From positions 1 through 56,167 of the forward strand of contig JAFKJW010000199.1 in NCBI GenBank assembly GCA_017305925.1: DNA of 56,167 nt, read 5' to 3'. This stretch comes from Hyphomicrobiales bacterium. Lineage in GTDB: Bacteria; Pseudomonadota; Alphaproteobacteria; Rhizobiales; Rhizobiaceae. Position numbers and translations under genes: made by a program. The notes beneath the pieces are model-generated. The model searched no databases and was not told where the DNA came from. It saw nothing but the letters and a program-made list of their open reading frames with translations. Positions 36,339 to 46,047 of the stretch are shown here, piece after piece. Numbering within the stretch: the stretch's first letter is position 1; each line of letters begins with the position of its first letter.

Positions 36339-37123
36339 ACGCCCTCAGCGCCGGTTTTTACAAAGATGCGACCCGGCGCGGCGCTGATCAGCGACACGTC
36401 CATGCGCCCCGTCCCCGACATGTAGAACGGCTCCGCCATGCACGCATCCAGCAGCCGCTTCGCGGCAGCCGCGCGGACCGGACCAAGACGGTCGCCCGTG
36501 ACCATCCGCGCAAAGCCGCGCGCAAGGCTTCTCAGCGGCACGGCATAGGTTGGGATCGAGCAGCCGTCCACGCCGCGGTTGGCGGCGTCGTGCGGCACGC
36601 CCGTCACCGCCTCCAGAACGCCGCGCGCGCCCTGCTGCAACCAGTGGCCGGCCTCGACATAGCCATGGGGATCGATGCCGGCATGGCAGCACACGCATAG
36701 AAAGCCGGAATGCTTGCCGGAGCAGTTGTTGTGCAGCGCCGAGGGGTGCCGCCCCGCGCGGGCGAGCGCCAGCATGGCATCGTGACCGGACGGCCAGTGC
36801 GTGCCGCATTCCAGCGCCGCCTCGTCGAGACCGAGCCTTGCCAGCACGCCCGACACGGCCTCGACATGCGCCGGCTCGCCGGTGTGCGAGGCGCAGGCCA
36901 GCGCCAGTTGCCGCTCCCCCAGGCCGAGCGCGTCGGCCGCCCCGCTCTCGACCAGCAGCAGCGCCTGCATCGCCTTCACGGCCGAACGGGGGAACACCGG
37001 CCTGTCGATATCGCCGAGGCCCATCACGAGAGCGCCGTCCGCGTCGCACACCGCGACGGCGCCCCGGTGCAGGCTTTCGACCGTGGCGCCGCGCGTCACC
37101 TCGACGAGAACGGGATCGCCCAT
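35852..37123 (-). CDS. Asparaginase of the ReAV (Rhizobium etli) type, with foreign C-terminal tail
   Basis: Hydrolyses L-asparagine to aspartate and ammonia. The family signature is present: SAVK (Ser47, Lys50), CSGK (Cys134, Lys137) and GCSI (Cys188), the last three matching the zinc-binding positions described for R. etli ReAV. FPRSAVKAMQ, HNNCSGKHSG and MSGTGRMDV are typical. Homology stops at ARPVLT (residue 317), where family proteins carry on for a short conserved end; the remaining 106 residues are the antisense of the BtpA gene. All catalytic residues lie before the junction, so activity may persist. No signal peptide, so cytosolic. Confidence 0.88.
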   Translation of the reverse strand: MGDPVLVEVTRGATVESLHRGAVAVCDADGALVMGLGDIDRPVFPRSAVKAMQALLLVESGAADALGLGERQLALACASHTGEPAHVEAVSGVLARLGLDEAALECGTHWPSGHDAMLALARAGRHPSALHNNCSGKHSGFLCVCCHAGIDPHGYVEAGHWLQQGARGVLEAVTGVPHDAANRGVDGCSIPTYAVPLRSLARGFARMVTGDRLGPVRAAAAKRLLDACMAEPFYMSGTGRMDVSLISAAPGRIFVKTGAEGVYCGAVPELGLGIALKCDDGAGRAAETAIAAVLARLLAADEDLSDRLRKLARPVLTQVFPSTFSEEPTMQPCAIFRMSATVACLTPVLASTGVLGRTRLTASRSVVFAASPVIAPDTSTASGMEENTAERARSGSGRRSSESANSAETLFSITRSGRFSRLR

Positions 37124-37148
37124 GCCACCTCCCCCGGCTGCCCGGCCT

Positions 37149-37655
37149 TCATTCCAGTTCCGGCGGATCGAACATGGTCGCCAGCGAATCGCGCAGGCTG
37201 TCCTGGAAATCGTTGACGCCGTAGATCACGTCGTCGATCAGCAGCTTGCCGTCGACGGTGGCGATCCTGATGCGGTCGGTCCAGTTGGCGTCCGGCTGGT
37301 CGGGGAAGCGGTACTCGATGTCGACCTCGGTGCCGTCGGCAGACACTTTTCCGGCCACGCATTCGGGCGCGACATCCGTGTAGGACTGGAACGGCACGCC
37401 GTCGCCGAGCGGCGGCTTCTCGTCGGGATGCGCGGCCTGCCATTCCGCGCTCTTCTTCTCGCCCTCTTCCATCGCCGCCTTCAGCGAGGGTGTCAGCAGC
37501 ACCATGGTCGCCTTCTCGGCCTCCACCGTGCCGTCCTTGTGCAGGTCGCAGAACTTCTGCGCGAGTTCCTGCGGCGTCATGTCGGCGGCATGGGCGCAAG
37601 GTGCCGACACAGCCGCCGCGACGCAAAGCGCGAGCACGGAAAAAATCTTCGTCAT
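37149..37655 (-). CDS. Exported protein of unknown function
   Basis: A 168-residue protein with a good signal peptide (MTKIFSVLALCVAAAVSAPCAHA, cleavage after CAHA or AHA). The mature part contains two Cys, KFCDLHKDG and APECVAGK, likely a disulfide, and a beta-rich end DGTEVDIEYRFPDQPDANW with a final DDVIYGVNDFQDSLRDSLAT. This layout resembles DUF3828-type periplasmic proteins, but I am not sure. It begins 25 bases beyond the asparaginase start and could be upstream of it on the same transcript. Confidence 0.65.
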   Translation of the reverse strand: MTKIFSVLALCVAAAVSAPCAHAADMTPQELAQKFCDLHKDGTVEAEKATMVLLTPSLKAAMEEGEKKSAEWQAAHPDEKPPLGDGVPFQSYTDVAPECVAGKVSADGTEVDIEYRFPDQPDANWTDRIRIATVDGKLLIDDVIYGVNDFQDSLRDSLATMFDPPELE

Positions 37656-37738
37656 GTCGATCCTCTATCGCCTCCGCCATGCGGACTTGTCCGCCACATT
37701 CATGCGGCGGCGCGGCAAGACTGTGGCGGAAAACGCGC

Positions 37739-38905
37739 TCAGCGCAAGCGCTCGAGGATGGACACGTAGTTGGCCACGGCCGCGCCGCCCATATTGAAGA
37801 TGCCGGCAAGCCGCGCGCCCGGCACCTGCATGCCGCCTGCCTCGCCGGCAAGCTGCATGGCGCTCAATACATGCATGGACACGCCGGTGGCGCCGATCGG
37901 ATGGCCCTTGGCCTTCAGCCCTCCGGACGGATTGACAGGGAGTTGCCCGTCCTTCGCCGTCCGGCCCTCGAGCGCGGCCCTCGCGCCCTCGCCCGGCCGC
38001 GCCAGCCCCATCGCCTCGTATTCGATCAGCTCGGCGATGGTGAAGCAGTCATGCGTCTCGACGAAGGAGAGATCGTCCAGCGTGACGCCGGCATTCTTCA
38101 ATGCACGCGCCCACGCCTGCCCGCAGCCTTCGAAAAGCAGGATGTCGCGCTTCGACATGGGCAGGAAGTCCTGCACGTGCTCGTTGGCGCGGAAGACCAC
38201 GGCGCGGCGCATGGCGAGCGCCGTCTCCACGTCGGCCAGCACCAGCGCGGCCGCGCCGTCCGACACCGGCGAGCAGTCCGTGCGCTTCAGCGGCCCGGCG
38301 ACATAAGGGTTCTTCTCGCTCTCGTGCCGGCAGAAATCGTAACCGAGATCCTTGCGTATCTGCGCATAGGGATTGTCGACGCCGTTCCTGTGGTTTTTCG
38401 CGGCAATCGCGGCAAGCGCGTCGGACTGGTCGCCATGGCGCTGGAAATAGGCCTGGGCGATCCTGCCGAACACGCCCGCGAAGCCCGCCGGCGTGTCCCC
38501 GTCCTCCGGCAGATAAGAGGCCTTGAGCAGGTTCCTGCCGATCTCAGGGCCGGGCGTCGCCGTCATCTGCTCCACACCCACCACCAGGACGATGCGCGCG
38601 GCGCCCGCGTCGATGGCGCGGATACCCTGCCGCACGGCGGCAGAGCCCGTGGCGCAGGCGCTCTCCACCCGCGTCGCCGGCTTGAAGCGCAGCCGGTCGT
38701 CCGCCTGGAGCACGAGGCTCGCGGTGAAATCCTGCGCCGAGAAGCCTGCGTTGAAATGGCCGAGCACGATCTCGTCGACGTCGTCGGGGCCGATGCCGGC
38801 ATGCGCGATCGCCTCGGCGGCGGCCCTGACGATCAGCCCTTCCAGCGTCTCGCCTTCGAGCTTGCCGAAGCGCGAATGCGCCCAGCCGACGATGCAAGCG
38901 GTCAT
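37739..38905 (-). CDS. SCP-x/acetyl-CoA acetyltransferase-like thiolase
   Basis: A 388-residue thiolase fold protein. The nucleophile Cys84 is in VESACATGSAA, and ETHDCFTIAE and GLKAKGHPIGATG are the two other active-site loops; the HEAF-like His appears as ETHD, the pattern of SCP-x-type thiolases (sterol carrier protein type) rather than classical FadA. Substrate unknown. Located divergent from betI; the BetI-type palindrome lies 88 bases upstream of its ATG. GGAGCCCGGTGA precedes the start. It may be in the same regulatory neighbourhood as the choline operon, or only adjacent. Confidence 0.88.
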   Translation of the reverse strand: MTACIVGWAHSRFGKLEGETLEGLIVRAAAEAIAHAGIGPDDVDEIVLGHFNAGFSAQDFTASLVLQADDRLRFKPATRVESACATGSAAVRQGIRAIDAGAARIVLVVGVEQMTATPGPEIGRNLLKASYLPEDGDTPAGFAGVFGRIAQAYFQRHGDQSDALAAIAAKNHRNGVDNPYAQIRKDLGYDFCRHESEKNPYVAGPLKRTDCSPVSDGAAALVLADVETALAMRRAVVFRANEHVQDFLPMSKRDILLFEGCGQAWARALKNAGVTLDDLSFVETHDCFTIAELIEYEAMGLARPGEGARAALEGRTAKDGQLPVNPSGGLKAKGHPIGATGVSMHVLSAMQLAGEAGGMQVPGARLAGIFNMGGAAVANYVSILERLR

Positions 38906-38992
38906 TCACCGGGCTCCTTCCCTGCCGATCCATCATAGCAGGCGGCGCCGCCCGCGCCTATCGCGGTCCGCCGTATCGTGCGGACTCGACTT

Positions 38993-39014
38993 TTATTGAT
39001 TGATCAGTCAATAA
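38993..39014. promoter_or_regulatory. BetI-type operator
   Basis: TTATTGA and TCAATAA arms flanking TTGATCAG; one mismatched pair in a 22-base palindrome centred at 39003.5. It lies 28 bases upstream of the betI ATG, with AAGGAGA in between, and resembles the BetI binding sites of proteobacteria (TTATTGA half-sites). Confidence 0.7.
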
Positions 39015-39041
39015 ATCATCATCGTGAGAAGGAGACCTGTC

Positions 39042-39644
39042 ATGCCCAAGCCGGGGGTGGAACCCGTTCGGCGCAAGGCGCTGATCGACGCGGCGATCGC
39101 GGCCATCGGCGCGCGTGGCTCGCTCGACGTCACCATGTCCGATATCGCCAGCCGCGCCGGCGTGTCGTCGGCGCTGGCGCACCACTATTTCGGCGCCAAG
39201 GAAGAGCTTCTCCAGGCCACCATGCGTCGGATCCTTGCCGATCTCGGCGGCGATTCGGTGAAGGCGCTCAGAAAGGCTGCCACGCCCCGCGAGCGCCTGT
39301 CGGCGATCGTCAACGTCAACTTCTCCGCCAGCCAGTTCCGGCAGGAGATCATCCAGGCCTGGCTCGCCTTCTATGTCGAGGCGCAGAAGTCGCAGCCGCT
39401 GCGGCGCCTGCTGCGCGTCTATGCGCGGCGGCTGCACGCCAATCTGATGAGCGGGCTCGTCCCGCTCATGCCGCGCGCCGAGGCCGAGCGCATGGCCGAG
39501 GGCATCGCCGCCATGATCGACGGGCTCTATATCCGCCGGGCGCTGCGCGACGGCCTGCCCAACCCGGCAAGTGCTGCCGCGCTGGTCGAGGACTATGTGG
39601 ACGCCAAGCTGCGCCGCGCGCGCCCTGCCCCCGCCAATGACTGA
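39042..39644 (+). CDS. betI: Choline-responsive TetR-family repressor BetI
   Basis: A 200-residue repressor of the choline-to-betaine genes, released by choline. [23 protein letters not shown] leads into the TetR helix-turn-helix [27 protein letters not shown]; the C-terminal ligand domain has [26 protein letters not shown] stands seven bases before the ATG at 39042. It starts the bet operon and its stop overlaps betC by eight bases. Confidence 0.95.
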   Translation: MPKPGVEPVRRKALIDAAIAAIGARGSLDVTMSDIASRAGVSSALAHHYFGAKEELLQATMRRILADLGGDSVKALRKAATPRERLSAIVNVNFSASQFRQEIIQAWLAFYVEAQKSQPLRRLLRVYARRLHANLMSGLVPLMPRAEAERMAEGIAAMIDGLYIRRALRDGLPNPASAAALVEDYVDAKLRRARPAPAND

Positions 39645-41163
39645 ACGTCCGGACATCCTGATCCTGATGGTGGATCAGCTCGCGGGCACGCTGTTTCCGG
39701 ACGGCCCTGCGGATTTCCTGCACGCGCCGCACCTGAAGGCGCTGGCGAAGCGCTCGGCGCGCTTCCGCAACAACTACACGGCCTCGCCGCTCTGCGCGCC
39801 CGGCCGCGCCGCCTTCATGAGCGGGCAGTTGCCGTCGCGCACCGGCGTCTACGACAACGCGGCGGAATTCGCCTCCTCCATCCCGACCTTCGCGCATCAT
39901 TTGCGCTCCGCCGGCTACCACACCTGCCTGTCGGGCAAGATGCATTTCGTCGGGCCGGACCAGCTCCACGGCTTCGAGGAGCGGCTGACCACGGACATCT
40001 ATCCCGCCGATTTCGGCTGGACGCCGGATTACCGCAAGCCCGGCGAACGGATCGACTGGTGGTACCACAATCTCGGCTCCGTCACCGGCGCGGGCGTCGC
40101 CGAGATTACCAACCAGATGGCGTACGACGACGAGGTGGCCTTCCTTGCCGGCCAGAAGCTTTTCGATCTCGCGCGCCTCTCCGAGGACAGGGATCGCCGG
40201 CCCTGGTGCCTGACCGTCTCCTTCACCCATCCGCACGACCCCTATGTGGCGCGACGCCAATACTGGGACCTCTACGAGGACTGCCCGGCACTGGAGCCCG
40301 AAACCGGCTTCATCCCCCACGAGGCGCAGGATCCGCATTCGCAGCGGCTCTATCTGGCGAGCGACTATGCCGCCTACGACATCACGCCCGAGCAGGTGCG
40401 CCACTCGCGGCGCGGCTATTTCGCCAACATCTCCTATCTGGACGACAAGATCGGCGAGTTGCTTTCGATCCTCGAGCGCACGCGCATGCTCGACGACACG
40501 GCGATCGTCTTCGCCTCGGACCATGGCGACATGCTGGGCGAGCGCGGCCTGTGGTTCAAGATGTGTTTTTACGAGGGCTCGGCGCGCGTGCCCTTGATGA
40601 TCGCCGCCAAAGGCGTTGCCCCCGGCCGTCACGACGCGCCGACCTCCAACCTCGATGTCTGCCCGACGCTCTGCGACATCGCCGGCATCGACATCGGCGC
40701 CATAGCGCCCTGGACGGACGGCCAGTCGCTGCTGCCGCTGACGCGCGGCGCGGCGCGCACCGCGCCGGTGCTCATGGAATATGCCGCCGAGGGTTCTTAC
40801 GCGCCGATGGTCGCCATCCGCGAGGGACGCTACAAATTCGTGCATTGCGAGATCGATCCGCCGCAACTCTTTGATCTGGAATCGGATCCGCTGGAGCGGG
40901 TGAACCTCGCGGCCGATCCGGCCAATGGCGCGCTCGTCACCGCCTTCATGGAAAAGGTCCGCGCGCGGTGGGACATGGCCGCCTTCGACCGCGCCGTGCG
41001 CGAAAGCCAGGCCCGGCGCTGGGTCGTCTATCCGGCCCTGCGCAACGGCGCCTACTACCCCTGGGAATTCCAGCCGCTCCAGAAGGCGTCGGAGCGCTAC
41101 ATGCGCAACCACATGAACCTCGACAATCTCGAAGAGAGCAAACGCTTCCCGAGAGGAGAATGA
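39637..41163 (+). CDS. betC: Choline-sulfatase
   Basis: Hydrolyses choline-O-sulfate to choline and sulfate, giving substrate to betA. The 508-residue sulfatase has the CxPxR-type site [11 protein letters not shown] (Cys53, Arg57), where Cys is converted to formylglycine, and metal-binding LILMVDQ and [32 protein letters not shown] and the C-terminal [17 protein letters not shown] are characteristic of BetC. No signal peptide, so cytosolic, as for rhizobial BetC. The next gene starts one base after its stop. Confidence 0.95.
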   Translation: MTERPDILILMVDQLAGTLFPDGPADFLHAPHLKALAKRSARFRNNYTASPLCAPGRAAFMSGQLPSRTGVYDNAAEFASSIPTFAHHLRSAGYHTCLSGKMHFVGPDQLHGFEERLTTDIYPADFGWTPDYRKPGERIDWWYHNLGSVTGAGVAEITNQMAYDDEVAFLAGQKLFDLARLSEDRDRRPWCLTVSFTHPHDPYVARRQYWDLYEDCPALEPETGFIPHEAQDPHSQRLYLASDYAAYDITPEQVRHSRRGYFANISYLDDKIGELLSILERTRMLDDTAIVFASDHGDMLGERGLWFKMCFYEGSARVPLMIAAKGVAPGRHDAPTSNLDVCPTLCDIAGIDIGAIAPWTDGQSLLPLTRGAARTAPVLMEYAAEGSYAPMVAIREGRYKFVHCEIDPPQLFDLESDPLERVNLAADPANGALVTAFMEKVRARWDMAAFDRAVRESQARRWVVYPALRNGAYYPWEFQPLQKASERYMRNHMNLDNLEESKRFPRGE

Positions 41164-41164
41164 C

Positions 41165-41806
41165 ATGATCACGGTGTGGGGCCGCACGACCTCCTCGAAC
41201 GTGCAGATCGTCATGTGGGCGATCGCCGAGCTCGGCCTGGAATGCGAGCGGCTCGATGTCGGCGGCGCGTTCGGCGGCAACAGGACGCCCGAATATCTGG
41301 CGATGAACCCGAACGGTCTGGTGCCCGTGTTCCGCGACGGCGACGGCCCGTTCCTGTGGGAGAGCGCGGCCATCGTGCGCTATCTCGGCGCGGCCTATGG
41401 AAACGAGCGGTTCTGGCCACCCTCGCCGGCAGCGCGCGCCGATGTCGACAAATGGGCCGAGTGGATCAAGACGACCTTTGGCCCGGTCCTGCTTACCGGC
41501 GTGTTCTGGCCGCTGATAAGGGTAAGCCCGGCGCAGCACGATCATGCCGAAATCGCGGCTGCGACCGAGACCCTGAAGCCGCTGGCGAGGATGCTGGACA
41601 CGCGCCTGGCCGGCGGCCGGTATCTCGGCGGAGACGACGTCTGCTTCGCCGACATCGTCGTCGGGACGCTGCTCTACCGTTACTTCACGCTCGATTTCGA
41701 GCGCGCCGATACCCCGCATCTCAGAGCCTATTACGACCGGCTGGCCGCACGGCCGGCCTATGCGAAACACGTCATGGTCTCCTACGAAAGCCTGCGCGCC
41801 AGATGA
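41165..41806 (+). CDS. Glutathione S-transferase family protein
   Basis: A 213-residue GST. The thioredoxin-like N-terminal domain starts ITVWGRTTSSNVQIVMWAI, with candidate catalytic Ser in the TSSN segment, and has NGLVPVF and the glutathione-binding WESAAIVRYL; the C-terminal domain has DTRLAGGRYLGGDDVCFADIVVGTLLYRY with the conserved Asp. AGGAGAATGAC precedes the ATG, one base after the betC stop, and its stop overlaps the next gene by ATGA, so it is translated as part of the bet operon. Its role there is unknown; it is not a standard member of betICBA. Confidence 0.92.
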   Translation: MITVWGRTTSSNVQIVMWAIAELGLECERLDVGGAFGGNRTPEYLAMNPNGLVPVFRDGDGPFLWESAAIVRYLGAAYGNERFWPPSPAARADVDKWAEWIKTTFGPVLLTGVFWPLIRVSPAQHDHAEIAAATETLKPLARMLDTRLAGGRYLGGDDVCFADIVVGTLLYRYFTLDFERADTPHLRAYYDRLAARPAYAKHVMVSYESLRAR

Positions 41807-42792
41807 TCCCGAACCTCGACCATCTCCGGCGTGCCTACGCCACGACCTCGAAGGCGACGCAGCTCACGCCGCTGCTCCGCTCGCCGGCGCTCGCGAAGCT
41901 GACGGGCGCAGCGGGCGTTTTCGTCAAGGCGGAGTCCCTGCAATGGGCAGGCTCCTTCAAGGTGCGCGGCGCCTACTGGAGATTGACGCTGCTGTCGCCG
42001 GAGGAGGCGAAGCGAGGCGTGGTCGCCTTTTCCTCCGGCAATTTCGCGCAGGGGCTCGCTGCGGCCGGAGAAGCGCTCGGCATTCCCGTCACCATCGTCA
42101 TGCCGATCGACGCGCCGGCGGCCAAGCGCGAGGCCACCGCCGGCTACGGCGCGCGCGTGGTGCTGACGGACCATGGCGAACGGCCGCGCGAGGAAGTGGC
42201 CCGCGCCAAGGCCGACGAGATCGCCGTCACGGAAGGGCTGACGTTCCTGCACCCGTTCGACGATCCCGAGGTCGTCGCCGGGCAGGCCGGCGCGGGCCTC
42301 GAAGCGATCGACCAGCTTTCCACGCTCGGCGCGACGGCGGACCTGATGCTGTGTCCCACCGGCGGTGGCGGACTGCTCGGGGGCGTGGCGCTCGCCTTCC
42401 ACTACCTGTCGCCTGGGACGCGGCTCTTCGCCGTCGAGCCGGCCGGCTATGACGGCATGGGGGCGTCGCTGCGCGGCGGCCGGATCGAGACCGTACCCGT
42501 CGTGCCCTCCTCGATCTGCGACGGACTGATGTCGCGCCATCCCGGCGAGGCGACGTTCGAGCCCGCCAGGGCCGCCGGCGTGACCGGCGTCAATGTCACG
42601 GATGCCTCCGTCCGGCGGGCGATGAAGGTTGGCTTCGAGCGGCTGAAGCTCGTGCTGGAGCCGAGCGGTGCGGCAGGCCTCGCCGCCCTGCTCGACGGCA
42701 AGGTCGACGTGGCGGGCAAGACCGTGGTGGTGGTCGCAACCGGCGGCAACGTCGCGCTCGCCGATTTCATCAGATACACGGCCGATGCTTGA
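41803..42792 (+). CDS. PLP-dependent threonine ammonia-lyase-like (serine/threonine dehydratase family) protein
   Basis: A 329-residue fold type II PLP enzyme. SFKVRGA (Lys53) matches the PLP lysine SFKx[13 protein letters not shown] is the asparagine loop and [10 protein letters not shown] binds the phosphate. The single catalytic domain lacks the ACT regulatory domain of biosynthetic IlvA, so it resembles catabolic threonine/serine dehydratases or serine racemase. Coupled by overlap to the GST before it and to betA after it (8 bases). Its substrate in a choline operon is unclear; serine or hydroxyamino acids are possible. Confidence 0.9.
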   Translation: MIPNLDHLRRAYATTSKATQLTPLLRSPALAKLTGAAGVFVKAESLQWAGSFKVRGAYWRLTLLSPEEAKRGVVAFSSGNFAQGLAAAGEALGIPVTIVMPIDAPAAKREATAGYGARVVLTDHGERPREEVARAKADEIAVTEGLTFLHPFDDPEVVAGQAGAGLEAIDQLSTLGATADLMLCPTGGGGLLGGVALAFHYLSPGTRLFAVEPAGYDGMGASLRGGRIETVPVVPSSICDGLMSRHPGEATFEPARAAGVTGVNVTDASVRRAMKVGFERLKLVLEPSGAAGLAALLDGKVDVAGKTVVVVATGGNVALADFIRYTADA

Positions 42793-44437
42793 GGCGGACT
42801 ACGTCATCATCGGCTCCGGCTCTGCCAGCTCCGCCATGGCCTACCGCCTGTCGGAGGACGGCAAGCACTCCGTCATCGTCATCGAATATGGCGGCACCGA
42901 TTACGGGCCGCTGATCCAGATGCCGTCGGCGCTCTCGATCCCGATGAACATGCGCCTCTACGACTGGGGCTTTTCGACGGAGCCGGAGCCGCATCTCGGC
43001 GGCCGGACGCTTGCCACGCCGCGCGGAAAAGTGCTCGGCGGCTCCTCCTCCATCAACGGCATGGTCTATGTGCGCGGCCATGCGCGCGACTTCGACCATT
43101 GGGCCGAGGAAGGCGCGGCGGGCTGGGCCTTCGCCGACGTGCTCCCCTATTTCAAGCGCATGGAGAACACCGAGGATCGCGAGGGCGGCTGGCGCGGCAC
43201 GGACGGGCCGCTCTTCGTGCAGCGCGGGCGGCGCATCAATCCGCTCTACGACGCCTTCATCGAGGCCGGCAGGCAGGCGGGCTTCGAGACAACCGTCGAC
43301 TATAACGGCTCCAAGCAGGAAGGCTTTGGCGCCATGGAGCAGACGATCCACAAGGGCCGGCGCTGGTCGGTGGCGAACGCCTATCTGCGGCCCGCCCTGA
43401 AGCGGAAAAACGTCCGCGTGGTCAGCGCCTTCGCGCGGAGGATCGTGATCGAGAATCAACGCGCCGCCGGCGTGGAGACCGAAGCTCACGGAAAGATGCA
43501 GGTCGTTAAGGCAAAGCGTGAAGTGATCGTCGCCGCATCGGCGATCAACTCGCCGAAACTTCTGATGCTGTCCGGCATCGGCCCGGCCGCGCACCTGAAG
43601 GCGAACGGCATTTCCGTGGCCGCCGACCGGCCGGGCGTCGGGCAGAACCTCCAGGACCATCTCGAGCTCTACATCCAGCAGGAATCGCTGAAGCCGGTCA
43701 CGCTGCACTCCGTGCTCAATCCGTTCTCGAAGGCGCTGATCGGCGCGCGCTGGCTGTTCTTCAAGGACGGGCTCGGCGCCACGAACCATTTCGAGGCGGC
43801 AGCCTTCGTGCGGTCGGCGCCGGGCGTCGAATATCCGGACATCCAGTACCATTTCCTGCCCGCCGCCATGCGCTACGACGGCAAGGCGGCGGCGGCATCG
43901 CACGGCTTCCAGGCGCATGTCGGGCCGATGCGCTCGAAATCGCGCGGCGCGGTCACGCTGCGCTCGGCCGAGCCGCGGGAGAAGCCGCGCATCCACTTCA
44001 ATTACATGGCGCATGCCGACGACTGGGCCGACTTCCGCCGCTGCATCCGCCTCACCCGCGAGATCTTCGGGCAGGCCGCCTTCGACACCTATCGGGGGCG
44101 TGAAATCTCGCCGGGCAGCGCGGTGGCGAGCGATGCAGAACTGGACACCTTCATCCGCGAGCATGTGGAAAGCGCCTACCACCCCTGCGGGACCTGCCGG
44201 ATGGGCCGCGCCGACGATCCGATGGCGGTGGTCGATCCGGAATGCCGGGTGATCGGCGTGGAAGGCCTGCGCGTCGCGGATTCGTCCATCTTCCCGCGCA
44301 TCACCAACGGCAACCTCAACGCACCCTCGATCATGACGGGAGAGAAGGCGGCCGACCATATACTCGGACGCCGGCCGCTTCCCCGCTCCAACCAGGAGCC
44401 GTGGATCAATCCCCGGTGGCGGGAGAGCGATCGTTAG
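42785..44437 (+). CDS. betA: Choline dehydrogenase
   Basis: A 550-residue FAD-dependent GMC oxidoreductase that oxidises choline to betaine aldehyde at the membrane. It has a nearly normal N-terminal FAD motif [27 protein letters not shown], and the C-terminal active site [15 protein letters not shown] and [17 protein letters not shown]. The third glycine of the dinucleotide motif GxGxxG is Ser (residue 15, codon AGC, one base from GGC). The rest of the sequence matches rhizobial BetA closely. Start ATG 42785 overlaps the PLP enzyme by eight bases. Confidence 0.95.
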   Translation: MLEADYVIIGSGSASSAMAYRLSEDGKHSVIVIEYGGTDYGPLIQMPSALSIPMNMRLYDWGFSTEPEPHLGGRTLATPRGKVLGGSSSINGMVYVRGHARDFDHWAEEGAAGWAFADVLPYFKRMENTEDREGGWRGTDGPLFVQRGRRINPLYDAFIEAGRQAGFETTVDYNGSKQEGFGAMEQTIHKGRRWSVANAYLRPALKRKNVRVVSAFARRIVIENQRAAGVETEAHGKMQVVKAKREVIVAASAINSPKLLMLSGIGPAAHLKANGISVAADRPGVGQNLQDHLELYIQQESLKPVTLHSVLNPFSKALIGARWLFFKDGLGATNHFEAAAFVRSAPGVEYPDIQYHFLPAAMRYDGKAAAASHGFQAHVGPMRSKSRGAVTLRSAEPREKPRIHFNYMAHADDWADFRRCIRLTREIFGQAAFDTYRGREISPGSAVASDAELDTFIREHVESAYHPCGTCRMGRADDPMAVVDPECRVIGVEGLRVADSSIFPRITNGNLNAPSIMTGEKAADHILGRRPLPRSNQEPWINPRWRESDR

Positions 44438-44441
44438 AGGG

Positions 44442-44560
44442 GCAGTCGGCAATGGGCGATCGGCAGTCGGGCATGCGATGGAACCCGAATTGACTTTGCC
44501 CGCCCATGGTCGGGTATAGATTGCCTCGGTATCGACTGCCGATTGCCCATTGCCGACTGC
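44442..44560. repeat. Inverted repeat of degenerate heptads between betA and betB
   Basis: Two 28-base arms, 44442-44469 and 44533-44560, are inverted copies with one difference; the centre is 63 bases. Each arm is itself a tandem of about four heptads of the form A(C/T)TGCC(G/C) (or complement), such as ACTGCCG ATTGCCC ATTGCCG ACTGCCG. The element fills the gap between betA and betB and would form a large hairpin in the transcript. It is not a CRISPR and carries no gene. Confidence 0.75.
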
Positions 44561-44583
44561 CGATCACCCTTGCCGGAGCCCCC

Positions 44584-46047
44584 ATGAAAGCCCAGCCCCA
44601 CGCCTCCCACTACGTCAACGGACGCTATATCGACGATGCGCAGGGCGATGCGTTCGCCAGCCTCTATCCGGCGACCGGCGAAACGATCGCCAGCCTGCAC
44701 GCGGCGACGCCCAATGTCATCGAGCTCGCCATGGAGGCCGCGCGGGCGGCGCAGCCGGCCTGGGCGAGGCTGAAGCCGGTCGAGCGCGGCCGGGTGCTCA
44801 GGCGGGCGGCCGAGATCATGCGCGCCCGCAACGAGGAACTGGCGCGGCTGGAGACGCTCGACACCGGCAAGCCCTTGCAGGAGACGCGCGTGGCGGACGC
44901 GGCGTCCGGGGCCGACGCGCTGGAGTTCTTCGCCGGCGCGATCGCCTGCCATAACGGGGATTTCGTCGATCTCGGCGGTCCGTTCGGCTACACGCGCCGC
45001 GAGGCGCTCGGCGTCTGCGTCGGCATCGGCGCCTGGAACTACCCGATCCAGATCGCCTCCTGGAAGTCCGCGCCGGCGCTCGCCATGGGCAACGCCATGG
45101 TGTTCAAGCCGTCCGAGAACACGCCGCTCTCCGCACTGGCGCTCGCCGAGATCTATACGGAAGCCGGCCTGCCGGACGGCCTCTTCAACGTCGTGCAGGG
45201 TTTTGGGGATACGGGTGCGGCGCTGGTCTCGCATCCGGTCACGGCAAAAGTTTCCGTCACCGGCTCCGTGCCGACCGGCAAGCGCGTCATGGCGCTCGCC
45301 GGCTCGCTGATGAAGCACGCCACGATGGAGCTTGGCGGCAAGTCGCCGCTGATCGTCTTCGAGGACGCCAATCTCGAAAATGCCATCGGCGGCGCGATGC
45401 TCGGCAATTTCTACTCATCCGGCCAGGTCTGCTCGAACGGTACCCGCGTCTTCGTGCAGCGCGGCATCCGCGAGCGCTTCCTGGAGCGGCTTGTCGAGCG
45501 CACCAAGGCGATCCGCCTCGGCGATCCCCTCGATCCCGACACCCAGATGGGGCCGCTCGTCAGCAGGACGCAACACGAGAAGGTGATGGGTTACATCGAA
45601 ACCGGCAAGGCGGAAGGGGCTACCCTGCTCGCTGGCGGCGGCGCGCCCTCGCTGCAAGGGTTCGAGAACGGTTTCTTCGTCGAGCCGACGATATTCTCGG
45701 ACGTGACGGATTCCATGCGCATCGCGCGCGAGGAGATTTTCGGGCCGGTCATGACCGTTCTCACCTTCGACGGCGAGGACGAGGTGATCGCACGCGCCAA
45801 CGACACGGAGTTCGGGCTTGCCGCCGGCCTATTCACGCAGGACATCTCGCGCGCGCACCGGGTGATCGGCGAGCTCCAGGCGGGAACCTGCTGGATCAAC
45901 GCCTATAACCTCACGCCCGTGGAGCTGCCGTTCGGCGGCTACAAGCAGTCGGGCCTCGGCCGCGAGAACGCGCTGGCGGCGCTGGACCATTACTCCCAGA
46001 CCAAATCGATCTATGTCGAGACCGGCGACGTGGCCAGCCCCTACTGA
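44584..46047 (+). CDS. betB: Betaine aldehyde dehydrogenase
   Basis: Oxidises betaine aldehyde to glycine betaine with NAD(P)+, the last step of the pathway. The 487-residue ALDH has [11 protein letters not shown] with catalytic Glu249 and [10 protein letters not shown] with Cys283; [32 protein letters not shown] forms the cofactor site, and the C-terminal [14 protein letters not shown] is standard. ATG 44584 has CGGAGCCCC before it. It is separated from betA by the heptad repeat, so it may have its own promoter. It overlaps the convergent broken epimerase gene by seven bases. Confidence 0.95.
   Translation: MKAQPHASHYVNGRYIDDAQGDAFASLYPATGETIASLHAATPNVIELAMEAARAAQPAWARLKPVERGRVLRRAAEIMRARNEELARLETLDTGKPLQETRVADAASGADALEFFAGAIACHNGDFVDLGGPFGYTRREALGVCVGIGAWNYPIQIASWKSAPALAMGNAMVFKPSENTPLSALALAEIYTEAGLPDGLFNVVQGFGDTGAALVSHPVTAKVSVTGSVPTGKRVMALAGSLMKHATMELGGKSPLIVFEDANLENAIGGAMLGNFYSSGQVCSNGTRVFVQRGIRERFLERLVERTKAIRLGDPLDPDTQMGPLVSRTQHEKVMGYIETGKAEGATLLAGGGAPSLQGFENGFFVEPTIFSDVTDSMRIAREEIFGPVMTVLTFDGEDEVIARANDTEFGLAAGLFTQDISRAHRVIGELQAGTCWINAYNLTPVELPFGGYKQSGLGRENALAALDHYSQTKSIYVETGDVASPY

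Noticed and set aside
37690-37730. Inverted pair TCCGCCACA/TGTGGCGGA between the secreted protein and thiolase genes
   Set aside because: A 23-base loop and no following T run on the minus strand; could be chance in GC-rich DNA.
44434-44580. Heptad repeats considered as a CRISPR array or as coding sequence
   Set aside because: Units are 7 bases without spacers, arranged as an inverted pair. Reading frames across them give repetitive nonsense.
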